Below the pieces are notes generated by a model. The model searched no databases. It saw only the letters and a list, made by a program, of their open reading frames with translations, and had not been told where the DNA came from. DNA of 33,096 bases, taken from positions 1 to 33,096 of the IMG/VR virus record IMGVR_UViG_3300021373_001348. One strand, written 5' to 3'. This document shows, piece by piece, positions 16,201 through 23,640 of this stretch. Both the position numbers and the translations under genes were made by a program. Within the stretch, counting starts at the first letter, position 1, and each line of letters begins with the position of its first letter. The DNA is from a virus.

Positions 16201-16558
16201 TAGGTGAAACAAATAATACATTAGTACTTGTTTGGAAAGGGGTGCTTGCTACTAGATAATAATCTGAACCGTCCGAGTATTCTAAACTTTGTGTCGCTGT
16301 ATTATATCTAAAAAGACCGCTCGATGCCAGAGGTCTTTCTGCGGTGCCTTGTAAAGTTAATTCAGTTAAATTACCTGCATCATCAACCTTTATTTTGTCG
16401 CCAAAAGCAGGCTTGCCACCTGCTGTTTCGCTATCACCTATATATAATTGATCGTTTTCGGTATCATAGATAACTTCGCCGTTAAGTGGCGTAAAAGTTT
16501 TTCTATCAGCTGTTGGGCCTCGCCTAACAAGTATACTACCGTGTTCTGGATCTGACAT
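10208..16558 (-). CDS. Giant repetitive tail-fibre/structural protein, 2116 residues
   Basis: The largest gene here. Residues 1-55 (SILVRRGPTADRK, then NGEVIYDTENDQLYIGD) match the small N-terminal domain shared with the major tropism determinant and many marine phage fibres. About 95-1000 looks like a beta-helix/lyase-like shaft (LFVSPNGRDDNIFG; SGVYFEHFPIKVPNNTSIKG). About 1235-1585 carries eleven copies of a G-x-L-x-Y-[DN]-x-x-[TS]-G-x-F motif, most followed by a helix such as TDIRSQFS. A 41-residue tandem duplication lies near 1813-1895. The last ~125 residues (YADLAEIYSTDRIYEPGTVV...) are a C-terminal domain common in cyanophage and pelagiphage fibres. GAGGA lies 7 nt before the ATG. It probably forms a long host-binding fibre; no catalytic residues are assigned. 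Confidence 0.88.
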   Translation of the reverse strand: MSDPEHGSILVRRGPTADRKTFTPLNGEVIYDTENDQLYIGDSETAGGKPAFGDKIKVDDAGNLTELTLQGTAERPLASSGLFRYNTATQSLEYSDGSDYYLVASTPFQTSTNVLFVSPNGRDDNIFGVKRGRTPGTAFASINAACREAERVINRASKGLGPYQKWITYDSQVAQKRSYIVSIGDVDDFKDIAIFKGASELDARTELRSGFRVIGQTSGAVGIIEEYNVNAGQTADQLIIKVEEGTFVTNEQLKFGNPIPGVPYSEYKAAGTEYPEITIRVESGVYFEHFPIKVPNNTSIKGDEFRRSIIRPRPGASASPWSNIRFKRGAEHLGLDPLVVGDNPFGAHYLADRTNNVYTYAVNPGDYDEAYKTLSTMAIKQSLQDSVINFITTTYPSLVYDEAKCRRDVGYIVDATALDMLYGGYQETLFAALTYQGQLPADQVTETAAAINHLKVQVSALLESSEQSVAEDLIGSVVEIINGNFNAPKDNDNMDVFLMNDATIIRNISVQGHGGFMEVLDPEGQILTKSPYTQTASSFSKSIAPDVLFGGGMFIDGFAGNLDARIKQINSPTEIVIDNVFRQPQTPTSFFINGSRFQVDKADTVGVGAGEYRLLLNPATPWQLSYYQIVNETAVALPTVPYNIELLTAGNISMLGNDFTQVNDLGYGVYTTNNARCELVSVFCYYNHVSYLAENGSDIRSLNGSTAYGDFALVAKGSDPLEVSDQVFVAEDVVQIATVKTTGDYPNQRGDTVIYIINPDYAPFNVSEIEIDHNGANDINGDPVYLNRYEVTNITPIDGTSPQVYSLNIAQGAPDNPGIQVDIADGTSAVIRANQVVKYNGIIDVNPTRPSTALVYDDDPDKVYRVLAYDVVGLPEGEARITLRESYDYVKLVLDDTAGSVAGSGQVGDTTLRLDVDFDANEAARIQGAIANSKPYKFGFDGTIHEITAYRDKATTGQLYAEVDVTPALTRSFGVYPDAPTMRAGVPADTVARITVGISTLRVTGHDLLSIGTGSYQTSSYPNEIYGAPEFAAQQSKEVVEEGKGRVFYVTTDQDGNFRVGDYFKVDQGTGTVTFSASIALSNLDGIGFKRGVAISEFSTDDAMTDNASDTVPTESAVRSYVNRRLGLTHAGQVVPAKIGPGYLDLTATQPLTGNLDMSTNLINRVGTPVSGTDAANKDYVESYANSKTFEVNSRSANVDNSITLVTDDIAEDVTPTNLWFTQSRARGSISVTDSGGDGSLAYDNSTGVITYTGPSATEVRAHLSAVTTSDGNTRYGDLSYDNNNGAFTYTGITIDEIRGAFSVTGSITYNAATGQIEFSEKTDQDIRNLFSAGGDLSYNSNTGQFNITKFTTSNARSSIAVSQTASDADETYLGSLTYSSASGIALYTGPSFTEVRSAVGASGDLSYNADTGVFSYTRTPTSDIRQMISASGDLSYDNTTGVMSFTAGEVGAGDVRGFISAANTAGIRYGSLAYDSSTGVFTHTGVTPTDIRSQFSGGGSVSYNSATGQFVGGDIPTAVSDLSNDSNFIALTDLSASGDLSYDNTTGVFSFSADAQRTDADIRALFTGAGDISYNSINGTFSIARTSVGLSGSETAGTVTLADSGSVAITQNANTITISGTDTQYALNVFNDTGDAAADQTRIRLDDGTSSQDVIFAGSDKIDVNGNVSGGTITISHSTSTISDETNTADDTVLQSIEFDNFGHVSSVTSKTLSIEDLGTLADLGYTGTNDANTYVLPNENIVEAEIIGNTLSLFQNDGTELTFTNTTYSTATGSTLGLVKVGYTENGKNYPVELSSGKMYVNVPWENTQLAISSTPTDGATTTAISSDWAFDNVKTAVPANALFTDTNTFRPISSTPTNGATTTSISSDWAFDNVKTAVPAGALFTDTNTVTSVGISGSETTGTVTIAGGGTVTATQNGNTITLTGSAASTQITVTEERTNSGTFYPVFASGTTGSKDLKMDDTSVDGLSYVPSSSTLKASTFSGNATTANYADLAEIYSTDRIYEPGTVVEFGGAEELTQTTSYASIQVAGVISTMPGYLLNAEAQGQPLALKGRIPCKVIGPVSKGDLLVASDVPGVAVATDKFIGGAMIGKAIETNDSLDVKIIEIFVGVM
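10874..11119 (-). repeat. 41-residue tandem duplication inside the fibre gene
   Basis: Two adjacent 123-nt units (10997-11119 and 10874-10996) encode near-identical 41-residue segments starting ISSTPT[DN]GATTT and ending TDTNT. Only a few residues differ, so the copy is recent or kept alike by recombination. Confidence 0.85.
11803..12853 (-). repeat. Eleven-copy degenerate protein repeat in the fibre gene
   Basis: Eleven copies of a 16-residue beta motif (e.g. GDLSYDNTTGVFSFSA, GSLAYDNSTGVITYTG), spaced about 25-50 residues apart and usually followed by an [DE][IV]R-x-x-[FI] helix. The DNA is diverged, as expected for a long fibre shaft. Confidence 0.85.
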
Positions 16559-16561
16559 CTA

Positions 16562-16792
16562 TTAATCCTCTATTAGCGGACTGTTTGGTCCGTATATAAT
16601 ATTTGGATCGTATGATGCAGTACCCTGTAATGGTATAGATCCGCCGTCAAAGTAATTTGCTGGTGTATGGTTCAAAGCCTGCCCGTCAATTCTTGAAACT
16701 TTTGATACATAACCGGGATTAAGTTCTCCGGCATCTAGTGGCGGAATATTAAAGAAGTTATTTGTGTCAAATGGAGCACCACGTCTAATCAT
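16562..16792 (-). CDS. Unknown small protein before the giant fibre gene
   Basis: A 76-residue protein rich in Pro, Gly and Asn (MIRRGAPFDTNNFFNIPPLD start; SIPLQGTASYDPNIIYGPNS near the end), not recognised. The low-complexity, turn-rich character fits a virion or fibre-associated peptide. It lies 3 nt from the giant fibre gene and 18 nt from a late octamer (16810-16817), so it leads the fibre/PAAR operon. Confidence 0.65.
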   Translation of the reverse strand: MIRRGAPFDTNNFFNIPPLDAGELNPGYVSKVSRIDGQALNHTPANYFDGGSIPLQGTASYDPNIIYGPNSPLIED

Positions 16793-16809
16793 ACTACAAT
16801 CCTTTGTAG

Positions 16810-16817
16810 TATTTATC
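16810..16817 (-). promoter_or_regulatory. T4-type late promoter GATAAATA
   Basis: The minus-strand octamer sits 18 nt before the start at 16792 and would drive the 16562 gene, the giant fibre and the PAAR gene. Confidence 0.6.
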
Positions 16818-16836
16818 GGACTAGACGAGCGAGTTG

Positions 16837-17127
16837 TTAACTTAGTGCTATACCAGTAGTTGTTGACGTATACTGTTTTGCAATTTCTTCTTCAGTTTTT
16901 GCAACACAACTTACTGAGTGTGCTTGAAGAGAAAATTTAGCATCAGGTGATACACCAAACATAAATGGTGCTAAGCCTAGACCTTGTTGCTGTGCAATAA
17001 GAACCATTGGCTTATGCAGTTTGAATGTTTTATCGTTTTCTTCTTCCAGGCGAGCTACTAATTCTTCTCCTGAAGTTAACTTAAAAGAGACAGTGTCTCC
17101 AATTTTGTATGGGGTTTCTAGTAACAT
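16837..17127 (-). CDS. Sm-like (LSM-fold) phage protein
   Basis: A 96-residue protein from the ATG at 17125-17127, the start that avoids overlap with the glutaredoxin gene (a longer reading from 17196 is possible). The first half (YKIGDTVSFKLTSGEELVAR, then TFKLHKPMVLI) follows the Sm1/Sm2 pattern of Hfq-like barrels, with a long C-terminal extension. I recall a structurally characterised Sm-like protein of putative cyanophage origin of similar size. Sm-fold rings usually bind RNA, so this could be a phage RNA chaperone, though ring formation and RNA binding are not shown. It ends the nrdA-nrdB-grx string. Confidence 0.65.
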   Translation of the reverse strand: MLLETPYKIGDTVSFKLTSGEELVARLEEENDKTFKLHKPMVLIAQQQGLGLAPFMFGVSPDAKFSLQAHSVSCVAKTEEEIAKQYTSTTTGIALS

Positions 17128-17128
17128 A

Positions 17129-17380
17129 TTATAATGTAAATCCTGTACCGTTGTATCCGGTGTTATCAATGTATTCAACCATTTGTTCGTAACCACCTAC
17201 TTTTTCTGATCCAACAATAATTTGTGGGAAAGTTCTAGCAGTTGGAAACTTTTCAAATAGTTCCTCTTTAGTAAAATCAACATCAAGTTGTTTGTACTCA
17301 AATTTGTATTGTCTTGTTTCGCACAATGCTTTTGCTTTTGTGCAACTAGGACAAGCTGGCTTGCCGTAAATTGTTATCAT
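17129..17380 (-). CDS. grx: Glutaredoxin
   Basis: An 83-residue glutaredoxin: MITIYGKPACPSCTKAKALC with active-site CPSC (Cys10-Cys13), the cis-proline segment ARTFPQIIVG and the glutathione-site GGY motif (VGGYEQMVEYI). It passes electrons to ribonucleotide reductase, as T4 nrdC does. The start overlaps the nrdB stop by 4 nt (ATGA type), tying it to the reductase genes. Confidence 0.95.
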   Translation of the reverse strand: MITIYGKPACPSCTKAKALCETRQYKFEYKQLDVDFTKEELFEKFPTARTFPQIIVGSEKVGGYEQMVEYIDNTGYNGTGFTL

Positions 17381-18480
17381 AATGAAAATCCTTTGAGGCT
17401 GTCTTTATTAACATCCTGTTTAATACCACCGATGATATAACTTTCAACTTCTGTCTCTTGAGGTGCAACTTGCAATCCTGAGCTAGACAACCAATGCTGT
17501 GTCCACGGTAGCGGGTTAGTATTTACTGGGGCATCAAATATAGCATCCATTCCCAGCGCCTTGAGTCGTCTGTTAGCAATATACTCTACGTACTGATGTA
17601 ACAATGTGTCATTAAGTCCAATCATTGAACCATCTTTAAACAAGTAGTCAGCCCAATCCTTTTCTTCTGCAACACACTCACGCCATAAGTCGTATACATC
17701 TTGTTCACACTCTTTTGCAACTTTTGCCATTTCTGGATCGTCTTTGCCGCTTGCCCACAACTTCAATATGTGTGTGCTTAGTGCTAGATGTTGTGCTTCG
17801 TCACGAGCAATCAATGAAATAATCTTAGCAGATCCTTCCATAAGTTTTAGTTCGCCAAATGCAAACGTACAAGCAAAACTTACGTAGAAACGCAAGCCTT
17901 CTAGAATGTTAACAGTCTGCATTGCAAGATAAAGTTTTTTCTTAACATCACGCATATTGCCTTTACCACGATGTATATACGCATCGGCGGCTTCTGTAAA
18001 TGCATCATAATGCTTAGTAACACTTTGCGCCCTAGCAATAATTTTTTCATCATCTAAAATAGTATCAAATACTTCACTTGGGTCAGCATATACATTCTTC
18101 ATAATATGTGTATAGCTACGTGAATGGATTGTTTCAAAGAAGTCCCAAGTAACAATACATCCTTCTAGTTCAGGAATAGATACGTGTGGCAAAAATGCTA
18201 AACACGGACCACGTCCTTGGACACTGTCGAGTAGTGTTTGATATTTTAAATTGCTTGTAAAAATATGCTTCTGCTCTGGTCGAAAGTTAGCAAAGTCAGC
18301 TCTATCTTTTTGTAGACTTACTTCTTCAGGTCTCCAAAAATAACCAAGCATAGTTTGGTTAAGTTTATCAAACACAGGAAACTTAAACACATCATATCTT
18401 TGTGTATTTTGGTCTTCACCAAAAAACATATTCTGTTTTGTAAAGTCTACTTTTTCTTTATTAAATACGGTCTTTGCCAT
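17377..18480 (-). CDS. nrdB: Ribonucleotide reductase class Ia, small subunit
   Basis: A 367-residue R2 protein close to the E. coli type. The di-iron ligands are Asp85 (YQTLLDSVQGR), Glu116 and His119 (FETIHS), Glu194 (NILEGLRFY), Glu228 and His231 (ARDEAQH). The radical Tyr123 is in HSRSYTH. The C-terminal tail (GFSL) would dock in the large subunit. It makes the tyrosyl radical for deoxynucleotide synthesis. It has its own sigma70-type promoter (18507-18535) in the 58-nt gap after nrdA, so it can be made apart from nrdA. AGGAAG precedes the ATG. Confidence 0.97.
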   Translation of the reverse strand: MAKTVFNKEKVDFTKQNMFFGEDQNTQRYDVFKFPVFDKLNQTMLGYFWRPEEVSLQKDRADFANFRPEQKHIFTSNLKYQTLLDSVQGRGPCLAFLPHVSIPELEGCIVTWDFFETIHSRSYTHIMKNVYADPSEVFDTILDDEKIIARAQSVTKHYDAFTEAADAYIHRGKGNMRDVKKKLYLAMQTVNILEGLRFYVSFACTFAFGELKLMEGSAKIISLIARDEAQHLALSTHILKLWASGKDDPEMAKVAKECEQDVYDLWRECVAEEKDWADYLFKDGSMIGLNDTLLHQYVEYIANRRLKALGMDAIFDAPVNTNPLPWTQHWLSSSGLQVAPQETEVESYIIGGIKQDVNKDSLKGFSL

Positions 18481-18506
18481 CTTACTTCCTCTATTTCTCT
18501 ATATAC

Positions 18507-18535
18507 AGTATGCACTATAATTGCCCTTTTGTCAA
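18507..18535 (-). promoter_or_regulatory. Sigma70-type promoter for nrdB-grx
   Basis: On the minus strand TTGACA (18530-18535), 17 nt, then CATACT (18507-18512). A TATAGT...ACT(G)TATA near-dyad overlaps the -10, similar in wording to the dyad at 6021-6035. Confidence 0.6.
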
Positions 18536-18538
18536 TGA

Positions 18539-20836
18539 TTAAATTGCACACGCCTCGCACTCTTCTCCATCTTCTAATTCACTTGTTTCAAGTTCTACTT
18601 GTGGAGCTTCTTCTAATTCACTTGGATCTTGTTTGTAATCGTAAGTGTTTTGATAATAACTTGTTTTCCAACCATATTTGTACGTGTTTAGTAAGTCTCC
18701 AATCATTACACTCATCGGCACTTCGTTGTTCTCAAAGTGTGTAGGGTTATAACTCCAGTTACCACTAATTGCCTGATCAAAGAACTTTTGCATCACCGCA
18801 ACAATATTAATATATCCTTCGTTACTAGGCATATCCCATAGTAAACTATAGTGATTCTTTAAAGTTTGATACTGCGGAACAATCTGCTTAAGAGGCCCTT
18901 TCTTTGACTTCTTAACGGACAAGTAGCCTCTAGGAGGTTCGATTCCGTTAGTGGCGTTTGACACAACGCTGCTACTCTCCGATGGCATCTGTGCGGACAA
19001 TGTGCTGTGCCTAAGACCGTGTTCCTTAATCTGTACTCGTAAAGTCTCCCAATCATACTTTAACTTGTTCTCCACAATACTATCAACATCTTTCTTGTAT
19101 GTGTCAATAGGAAGGATGCCGTCGCTGTATTTAGTACGGTTAAAGTATTCACAAGCACCACGTTCTTGTGCAAGTTTATTAGATGCTTTTAACAAATAAT
19201 ATTGGAATGCTTCTGACAACTCGTGTACCGCCTTCCAGCTTTTAGAGTCTTCGTATTTTGTTTTATTTTTCGCAAGGTAATGTGCTAAGCCAATATACCC
19301 TACTCCTAATGAACGTCTTGCTTTAGTACTAATCTCAGCCGCTTTAATTGGATAACGCTGGTAGTCAATAATTTCTTCTAGTGCTCTAACTGCTAATTCA
19401 CATAATTCTTCTAAGTCGTCTAACTGTCTAATCAATCCTACATTAACAGCACTAAGGATACACAATGCAATTTCTCCATCTGGATCATCAATATGATTAA
19501 GCGGCTTAGTTGGAAGTGTAATCTCTTGACACAAGTTACTCATATAAACTTTGTCTTTAAACGAACTGTGTGTATTACAGTGATCAACATTCATAATATA
19601 GATACGTCCTGTTTCAGCACGTTCTTTAACCAGCGCACTAAACAGTTCCATTGCTGGTACTACTTTCTTTTTAATACTGTAGGCACGTTCGTATTTCTCA
19701 TACATCTCTTTAAACTTGTCTGCGTCACCAAAGTATGCTTCATACAATCCTGGCACATCGTGCGGCGAGAAAAGAGTTATATCACCACCAGATAACAACC
19801 TTTCATACATAGTTTTGTTTAACTGTATGCTGTAGTCTAGTTTACGTACTCTGTTGTCCTCTGTACCTTTGTTGTTCTTTAGTACAAGGATGTCTTCGAT
19901 CTCTTGATGCCAAAACGGGAAGTGTGTAGTAGCACTACCGCCACGTACTCCATTCTGTGTACAACAACGTACTGTTGATTCAAACTTCTTTAGGAAAGGA
20001 ACGATACCAGTGTGCGCCACTTCTCCACCGCGTATCTTCGCATTGACTCCACGTATACGCCCAGCATTAATGCCAATCCCCGCACGTTGAGCAGTATACC
20101 TGCCGATAGCCATATCACTAGCAAAAATACTGTCAAGAGTGTCATCACTATCAACAAGTACGCAACTTGCAAACTGACGTACAGGGGTCCTGACGCCTGC
20201 CATAACTGGTGTTGGTATGTTGACTTTAAAAAGTGAGGTCGCATCGTAGTATCTCCTTACGTAATGCATACGTGTTTCTTGCGGATAATTGGCAAATAAT
20301 GTTGCGGCAATCATCATATACATATATTGTGGTGTTTCAAAAATTTCACCCGACGAACGATCTTGTACAAGATATTTGTCAACTACTTGTCGCATACCAG
20401 CGTAGGTAAAGTTTTCATCACGTTTGTGACGAATATAGCTGTCTAAAGTTTCAATTTCTTCTTCAGTGTAAGATTCAAATATTGCTGGATCATAAAGGCC
20501 ACGTTCAATATTTAAATTAATTATATCTTTAAATGGTAATGCTAAAAACTCTCCAAATACTTGCTTGTATAGTCCGTAAGTTAATAGTCTTGCTGCCGCA
20601 TATTGATAGTTTGGATTATCTAACGAAATAAGATCATTAGCTGAACGCACTAATACTTCTTGAATTTCATTAGTACTCATACCATCATAAAACTGTAAAT
20701 TAGCATTCATTTCAATTTGACTACTACTAACCCCGGCTAAACCTTCACAAGCGTGTTCTACTACTTTATGTATTTTGTTGATGTTAAGTGGCTCTGCGCC
20801 GCCGGATCGTTTTACGATGTGAATACCGTTAGACAT
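18539..20836 (-). CDS. nrdA: Ribonucleotide reductase class Ia, large subunit
   Basis: A 765-residue R1 protein closely following E. coli NrdA. The start is the ATG at 20834-20836: AGGAG lies 8 nt upstream and this numbering puts the active-site Cys at 225 exactly as in E. coli; an upstream in-frame ATG at 20878 lacks a good Shine-Dalgarno. The ATP-cone (IHIVKRSGGAEPLNINKIHK) is at the N-terminus, NLCQEI holds the Asn-Cys-Glu catalytic trio, SYYQNTYD the radical-path tyrosines, and ECEACAI is the C-terminal redox Cys pair. With NrdB and glutaredoxin it makes deoxynucleotides for phage replication. A late-type octamer lies at 20887-20894. Confidence 0.97.
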   Translation of the reverse strand: MSNGIHIVKRSGGAEPLNINKIHKVVEHACEGLAGVSSSQIEMNANLQFYDGMSTNEIQEVLVRSANDLISLDNPNYQYAAARLLTYGLYKQVFGEFLALPFKDIINLNIERGLYDPAIFESYTEEEIETLDSYIRHKRDENFTYAGMRQVVDKYLVQDRSSGEIFETPQYMYMMIAATLFANYPQETRMHYVRRYYDATSLFKVNIPTPVMAGVRTPVRQFASCVLVDSDDTLDSIFASDMAIGRYTAQRAGIGINAGRIRGVNAKIRGGEVAHTGIVPFLKKFESTVRCCTQNGVRGGSATTHFPFWHQEIEDILVLKNNKGTEDNRVRKLDYSIQLNKTMYERLLSGGDITLFSPHDVPGLYEAYFGDADKFKEMYEKYERAYSIKKKVVPAMELFSALVKERAETGRIYIMNVDHCNTHSSFKDKVYMSNLCQEITLPTKPLNHIDDPDGEIALCILSAVNVGLIRQLDDLEELCELAVRALEEIIDYQRYPIKAAEISTKARRSLGVGYIGLAHYLAKNKTKYEDSKSWKAVHELSEAFQYYLLKASNKLAQERGACEYFNRTKYSDGILPIDTYKKDVDSIVENKLKYDWETLRVQIKEHGLRHSTLSAQMPSESSSVVSNATNGIEPPRGYLSVKKSKKGPLKQIVPQYQTLKNHYSLLWDMPSNEGYINIVAVMQKFFDQAISGNWSYNPTHFENNEVPMSVMIGDLLNTYKYGWKTSYYQNTYDYKQDPSELEEAPQVELETSELEDGEECEACAI

Positions 20837-20886
20837 ATGTTGACTCCTCGTCTCTAAATTAATTGTTTCTGTTTTCATTTATAGAG

Positions 20887-20894
20887 TATTTATT
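20887..20894 (-). promoter_or_regulatory. Late-type octamer AATAAATA before nrdA
   Basis: The minus-strand octamer is 51 nt before the chosen nrdA start and overlaps the 3' end of the 20890-21312 gene. A late signal before a gene expected to be early/middle is odd and may be chance. Confidence 0.4.
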
Positions 20895-21312
20895 GAAGCA
20901 CTGGCATCGAATAAATCGATTGCGAATATAATGCTTCAGGCAAGTCCTCCTTTGAAATAACACCATCTTTGTAGTTAACACATATGTCATCTACAAATAA
21001 TAGATAGTGTATTTCTGCCGTTTTATTGTTCGTACTGATATGTATCTCAAAATTACTACCACTAAACTTGTCTGTTAACTGTAGTGAAAAACACATTCCT
21101 AATACGACAGAGAACTCACAGTAGAGATTCTCTTCTAATAACTGCCAAGGATCGGGCCAAGTACTTTGACCCCAAGGATCAACAGTGTATCTAGTTTTAG
21201 GTGCAGAAGCATAAAACTCTACTACATCTAAAAACGGAGAATTAGAATCCTCAAGAGAAGACCTAAAATTGCTCCAGATGGCTAATCTTTCTTCATACTT
21301 TTTGTTATACAT
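20890..21312 (-). CDS. Unknown protein paired with the beta-helix fibre
   Basis: A 140-residue soluble protein, not recognised. It has Trp-rich stretches (VDPWGQSTWPDPWQLLEENL) and a strand-rich second half (FEIHISTNNKTAEIHYLLFV). Its start overlaps the fibre stop (TAATG), so it is translated with the fibre gene and may be a fibre chaperone, an attachment protein or an unrelated passenger. Confidence 0.7.
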   Translation of the reverse strand: MYNKKYEERLAIWSNFRSSLEDSNSPFLDVVEFYASAPKTRYTVDPWGQSTWPDPWQLLEENLYCEFSVVLGMCFSLQLTDKFSGSNFEIHISTNNKTAEIHYLLFVDDICVNYKDGVISKEDLPEALYSQSIYSMPVLQ

Positions 21313-23051
21313 TAAGACCTTGACGTTATAGTGTATGTTAAACTTGGAGGTGTTAATGAGCTTTCAGTAGTTGCATTTTTAAATTCAATGTATGCAGTAT
21401 CTACTGTTGTATCGTTTACATCTCCACTAGTTATATTAACAAGTTTTCCTCTAAATGTCAAGTTAATTGCGTTGCCATTGATGCCATTATCTAAACCTAT
21501 GAACTCAAAATCATCAGTTACAGATATTTCATCATTCTCTTTATCAATTAATATGTAAAGAGTGCCACGTCTTGTACCGTTTACCTGTGTTGAATTGTAC
21601 TGGTATGGTATATCAAATGATCTCGATTGATTTGCTGGAAGCCTAAATCCTGTTACCCAGTTTCCGTTTGTACTAATTGGTACAATACTGTGAACAAAAC
21701 TTTGGTTATAATTAAATAAACCTTCTACTTCTGGAATATATTTTGGACCATCTAAATCTAAGTTTGAGTTATTACTATTAGCGTTAGTAACATTAACGTA
21801 ATCTTGATTGTAACCTAAGTCATATGTTCTTTCGAACCAATCTTCAATCGTTTCGTTACCTATGGTATCAAACTTTATAATACTTGATGTTGTAGTTGCA
21901 CTTGTGCCGCCTGCATTACCAACATCAAAATACTTATTTCGCTTAGAAGTATTTGCCGTACCTTTATTAACAATAAAGCCTTGCTCAAATATTTCTCTAA
22001 ATGTACAATTTTCAAACAGTGTGTTGTTAGGACCGTATGCAACACCGTCACCTAGTTTATCAGCAAGGTCAGCGGCATCAGTATAGTCTACTACTGGCAT
22101 ACTGTTACCTAAACGCACACCGTTAAGTAAAGTTGAAAATGTAATATCTCTAAAAGTGTTATCTTCAATATCATAAGAACTGTTTACACCATATGCAAAT
22201 CCTTCGATATCAATGTTTTCAAACAAATTTCTTTTTGATCTAACTGCGCCACTAAAGCTCTTAATATTGATGCCTATTGAGTTTGCTTGTATTCCGTCGC
22301 CGTCCCAATAGCCTTTTAGTTTTAAGTCAAAAAAGTGTCCGTCTTCAACACTTTGAAGATCGATAGCAGTATTGTAAATATTTGAAACTGCATTTTCGTA
22401 TCTTAATGTCATTCCTGATATAGAAATATACTTTGCTTGGTTTGATGCACTTAACCCGCTAGTTTCATCATAGTTACCAACAGTACTTGAACCGTTTACT
22501 GTAACAAAGATCGGCGAGTTTGCTGTTTGTTCAATAATTGTTTTGTCTTTTCCAGAACCAACTAGTGTCGTGTAAGGTGGTAATTTAAGGCTTGAATCAA
22601 TTTTGTACAAGCCAGGCGCTAATTTAATAATGCGTCTGTTTTCAGGAGTTGTTTTAGTGTTTAAAAATAAATTATCAATTGCACGTTGTAGTGCAGCCGT
22701 TTGTATAACACTAGTATCATTTACTGCGCCAAAGTTTGAAACATAAACTTCGTCATCTAATCTTTGTTGTAGTGTTTTTCTAACTGGCGATCTTGCAGTA
22801 GCACCAGTTTGAATAATAGATTCGTTCTTTCTATATTCATACTGATCTGAGATATCAAAAATATTATCAGCTGAAGTAAGAATTTTTGTATTGCCAACTT
22901 GTGGTGCGCCTTCGCTTACTGATCCGTTACCAATATAAAGTTCCTGTGAGTCTATTGCCCACCCTAGTTCACCTGAAGCTAATTGAGGTAGATTTGTTTC
23001 ACCTTTTTTACCTCGTCTAACTTGTATTCTTGATATTTGTACTACAGCCAC
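21312..23051 (-). CDS. Tail fibre/spike with beta-helix domain
   Basis: A 579-residue protein. Start GTG (23049-23051) with AGGAG upstream. Residues 1-45 (IQVRRGKKGETNLP; ASGELGWAIDSQELYIGNG) are the same N-terminal fibre domain as in the giant protein. About 100-430 resembles a pectate-lyase-like beta-helix (VYVSNFGAVNDTSVIQTAAL start; LAPGLYKIDSSLKLPPYTTL), typical of spike proteins that bind or cut surface sugars. Catalytic residues cannot be assigned. Its late promoter CATAAATA (23079-23086) lies inside the last codons of the HNH gene. Confidence 0.82.
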   Translation of the reverse strand: MAVVQISRIQVRRGKKGETNLPQLASGELGWAIDSQELYIGNGSVSEGAPQVGNTKILTSADNIFDISDQYEYRKNESIIQTGATARSPVRKTLQQRLDDEVYVSNFGAVNDTSVIQTAALQRAIDNLFLNTKTTPENRRIIKLAPGLYKIDSSLKLPPYTTLVGSGKDKTIIEQTANSPIFVTVNGSSTVGNYDETSGLSASNQAKYISISGMTLRYENAVSNIYNTAIDLQSVEDGHFFDLKLKGYWDGDGIQANSIGINIKSFSGAVRSKRNLFENIDIEGFAYGVNSSYDIEDNTFRDITFSTLLNGVRLGNSMPVVDYTDAADLADKLGDGVAYGPNNTLFENCTFREIFEQGFIVNKGTANTSKRNKYFDVGNAGGTSATTTSSIIKFDTIGNETIEDWFERTYDLGYNQDYVNVTNANSNNSNLDLDGPKYIPEVEGLFNYNQSFVHSIVPISTNGNWVTGFRLPANQSRSFDIPYQYNSTQVNGTRRGTLYILIDKENDEISVTDDFEFIGLDNGINGNAINLTFRGKLVNITSGDVNDTTVDTAYIEFKNATTESSLTPPSLTYTITSRS

Positions 23052-23073
23052 TTGTTTATCTCCTGCACCTTTA

Positions 23074-23640
23074 TTATGTATTTATGCTCTGTTTGGCTTT
23101 CCAAGAGTTCCAAGTTTCAAACTTGCGTATATAATTACCTTTGTTACTTGCAGGCATAGTGCGTTTGTAGTCTTGCCACTTGTCAAAATGTTCCTTGGCT
23201 TTAGATAAGTCTCTTTGTAGATAATATCTTGCTAACATACGATGTCTATTGCCTACTTTATGCTCTGAATGTCGTTCTGCATTGCGTATCTTATCTACAC
23301 GTTTTCGAATACTAGGATCACTGTACTGTCCTACTAGTGAGCCGTCTTTGTAATTAGGATTGTTTTTACCAGAAAGATCATAATCAGCTTGATGCTGTTC
23401 AGTAATTAGCGAAGCGGCTCCTGCATCTCTTGTATCGCCTAGTTCAATATTATCAAGTATCCACTGAGGAGGAGAACACCATTCTAATAACGGTGCTAAG
23501 TCGTGTTTAAAGTACCCCCAATGAACAGTAGCGTGTACTTCTCTAGGAATCACTACTTGGTTATCAGGATGATTAGGATCAATTCCTAGTTGCTTACATT
23601 TATATCTTTGAATAATATGATGGTTATGCAAATTTTTCAT
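23074..23640 (-). CDS. HNH endonuclease with NUMOD3-like motif
   Basis: A 188-residue protein from the ATG at 23638-23640, chosen because a longer reading would run far into the upstream nuclease gene. The HNH core is visible: HNHHIIQRY, then HPDNQVVIPREVHATVHWG, followed by a NUMOD3-like SGKNNPNYKDGS and a basic C-terminal half. Such proteins are usually free-standing homing endonucleases in phage genomes. It overlaps the PD-(D/E)XK gene by 17 nt and has no clear Shine-Dalgarno, so coupled translation is likely. Confidence 0.85.
   Translation of the reverse strand: MKNLHNHHIIQRYKCKQLGIDPNHPDNQVVIPREVHATVHWGYFKHDLAPLLEWCSPPQWILDNIELGDTRDAGAASLITEQHQADYDLSGKNNPNYKDGSLVGQYSDPSIRKRVDKIRNAERHSEHKVGNRHRMLARYYLQRDLSKAKEHFDKWQDYKRTMPASNKGNYIRKFETWNSWKAKQSINT
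23079..23086 (-). promoter_or_regulatory. T4-type late promoter CATAAATA
   Basis: Minus-strand octamer 28 nt before the fibre GTG start; it encodes part of the final Ser-Ile-Asn-Thr of the HNH protein. Confidence 0.6.

Noticed and set aside
20837-20878. Upstream ATG start for nrdA at 20878
   Set aside because: No good Shine-Dalgarno; the ATG at 20836 has AGGAG and gives E. coli-like numbering of the active-site Cys.
21312-23051. Diversity-generating retroelement target, suggested by the tropism-determinant-like N-terminus
   Set aside because: No reverse transcriptase or template repeat is seen in the window, and the C-terminus is not a C-type lectin fold by eye.
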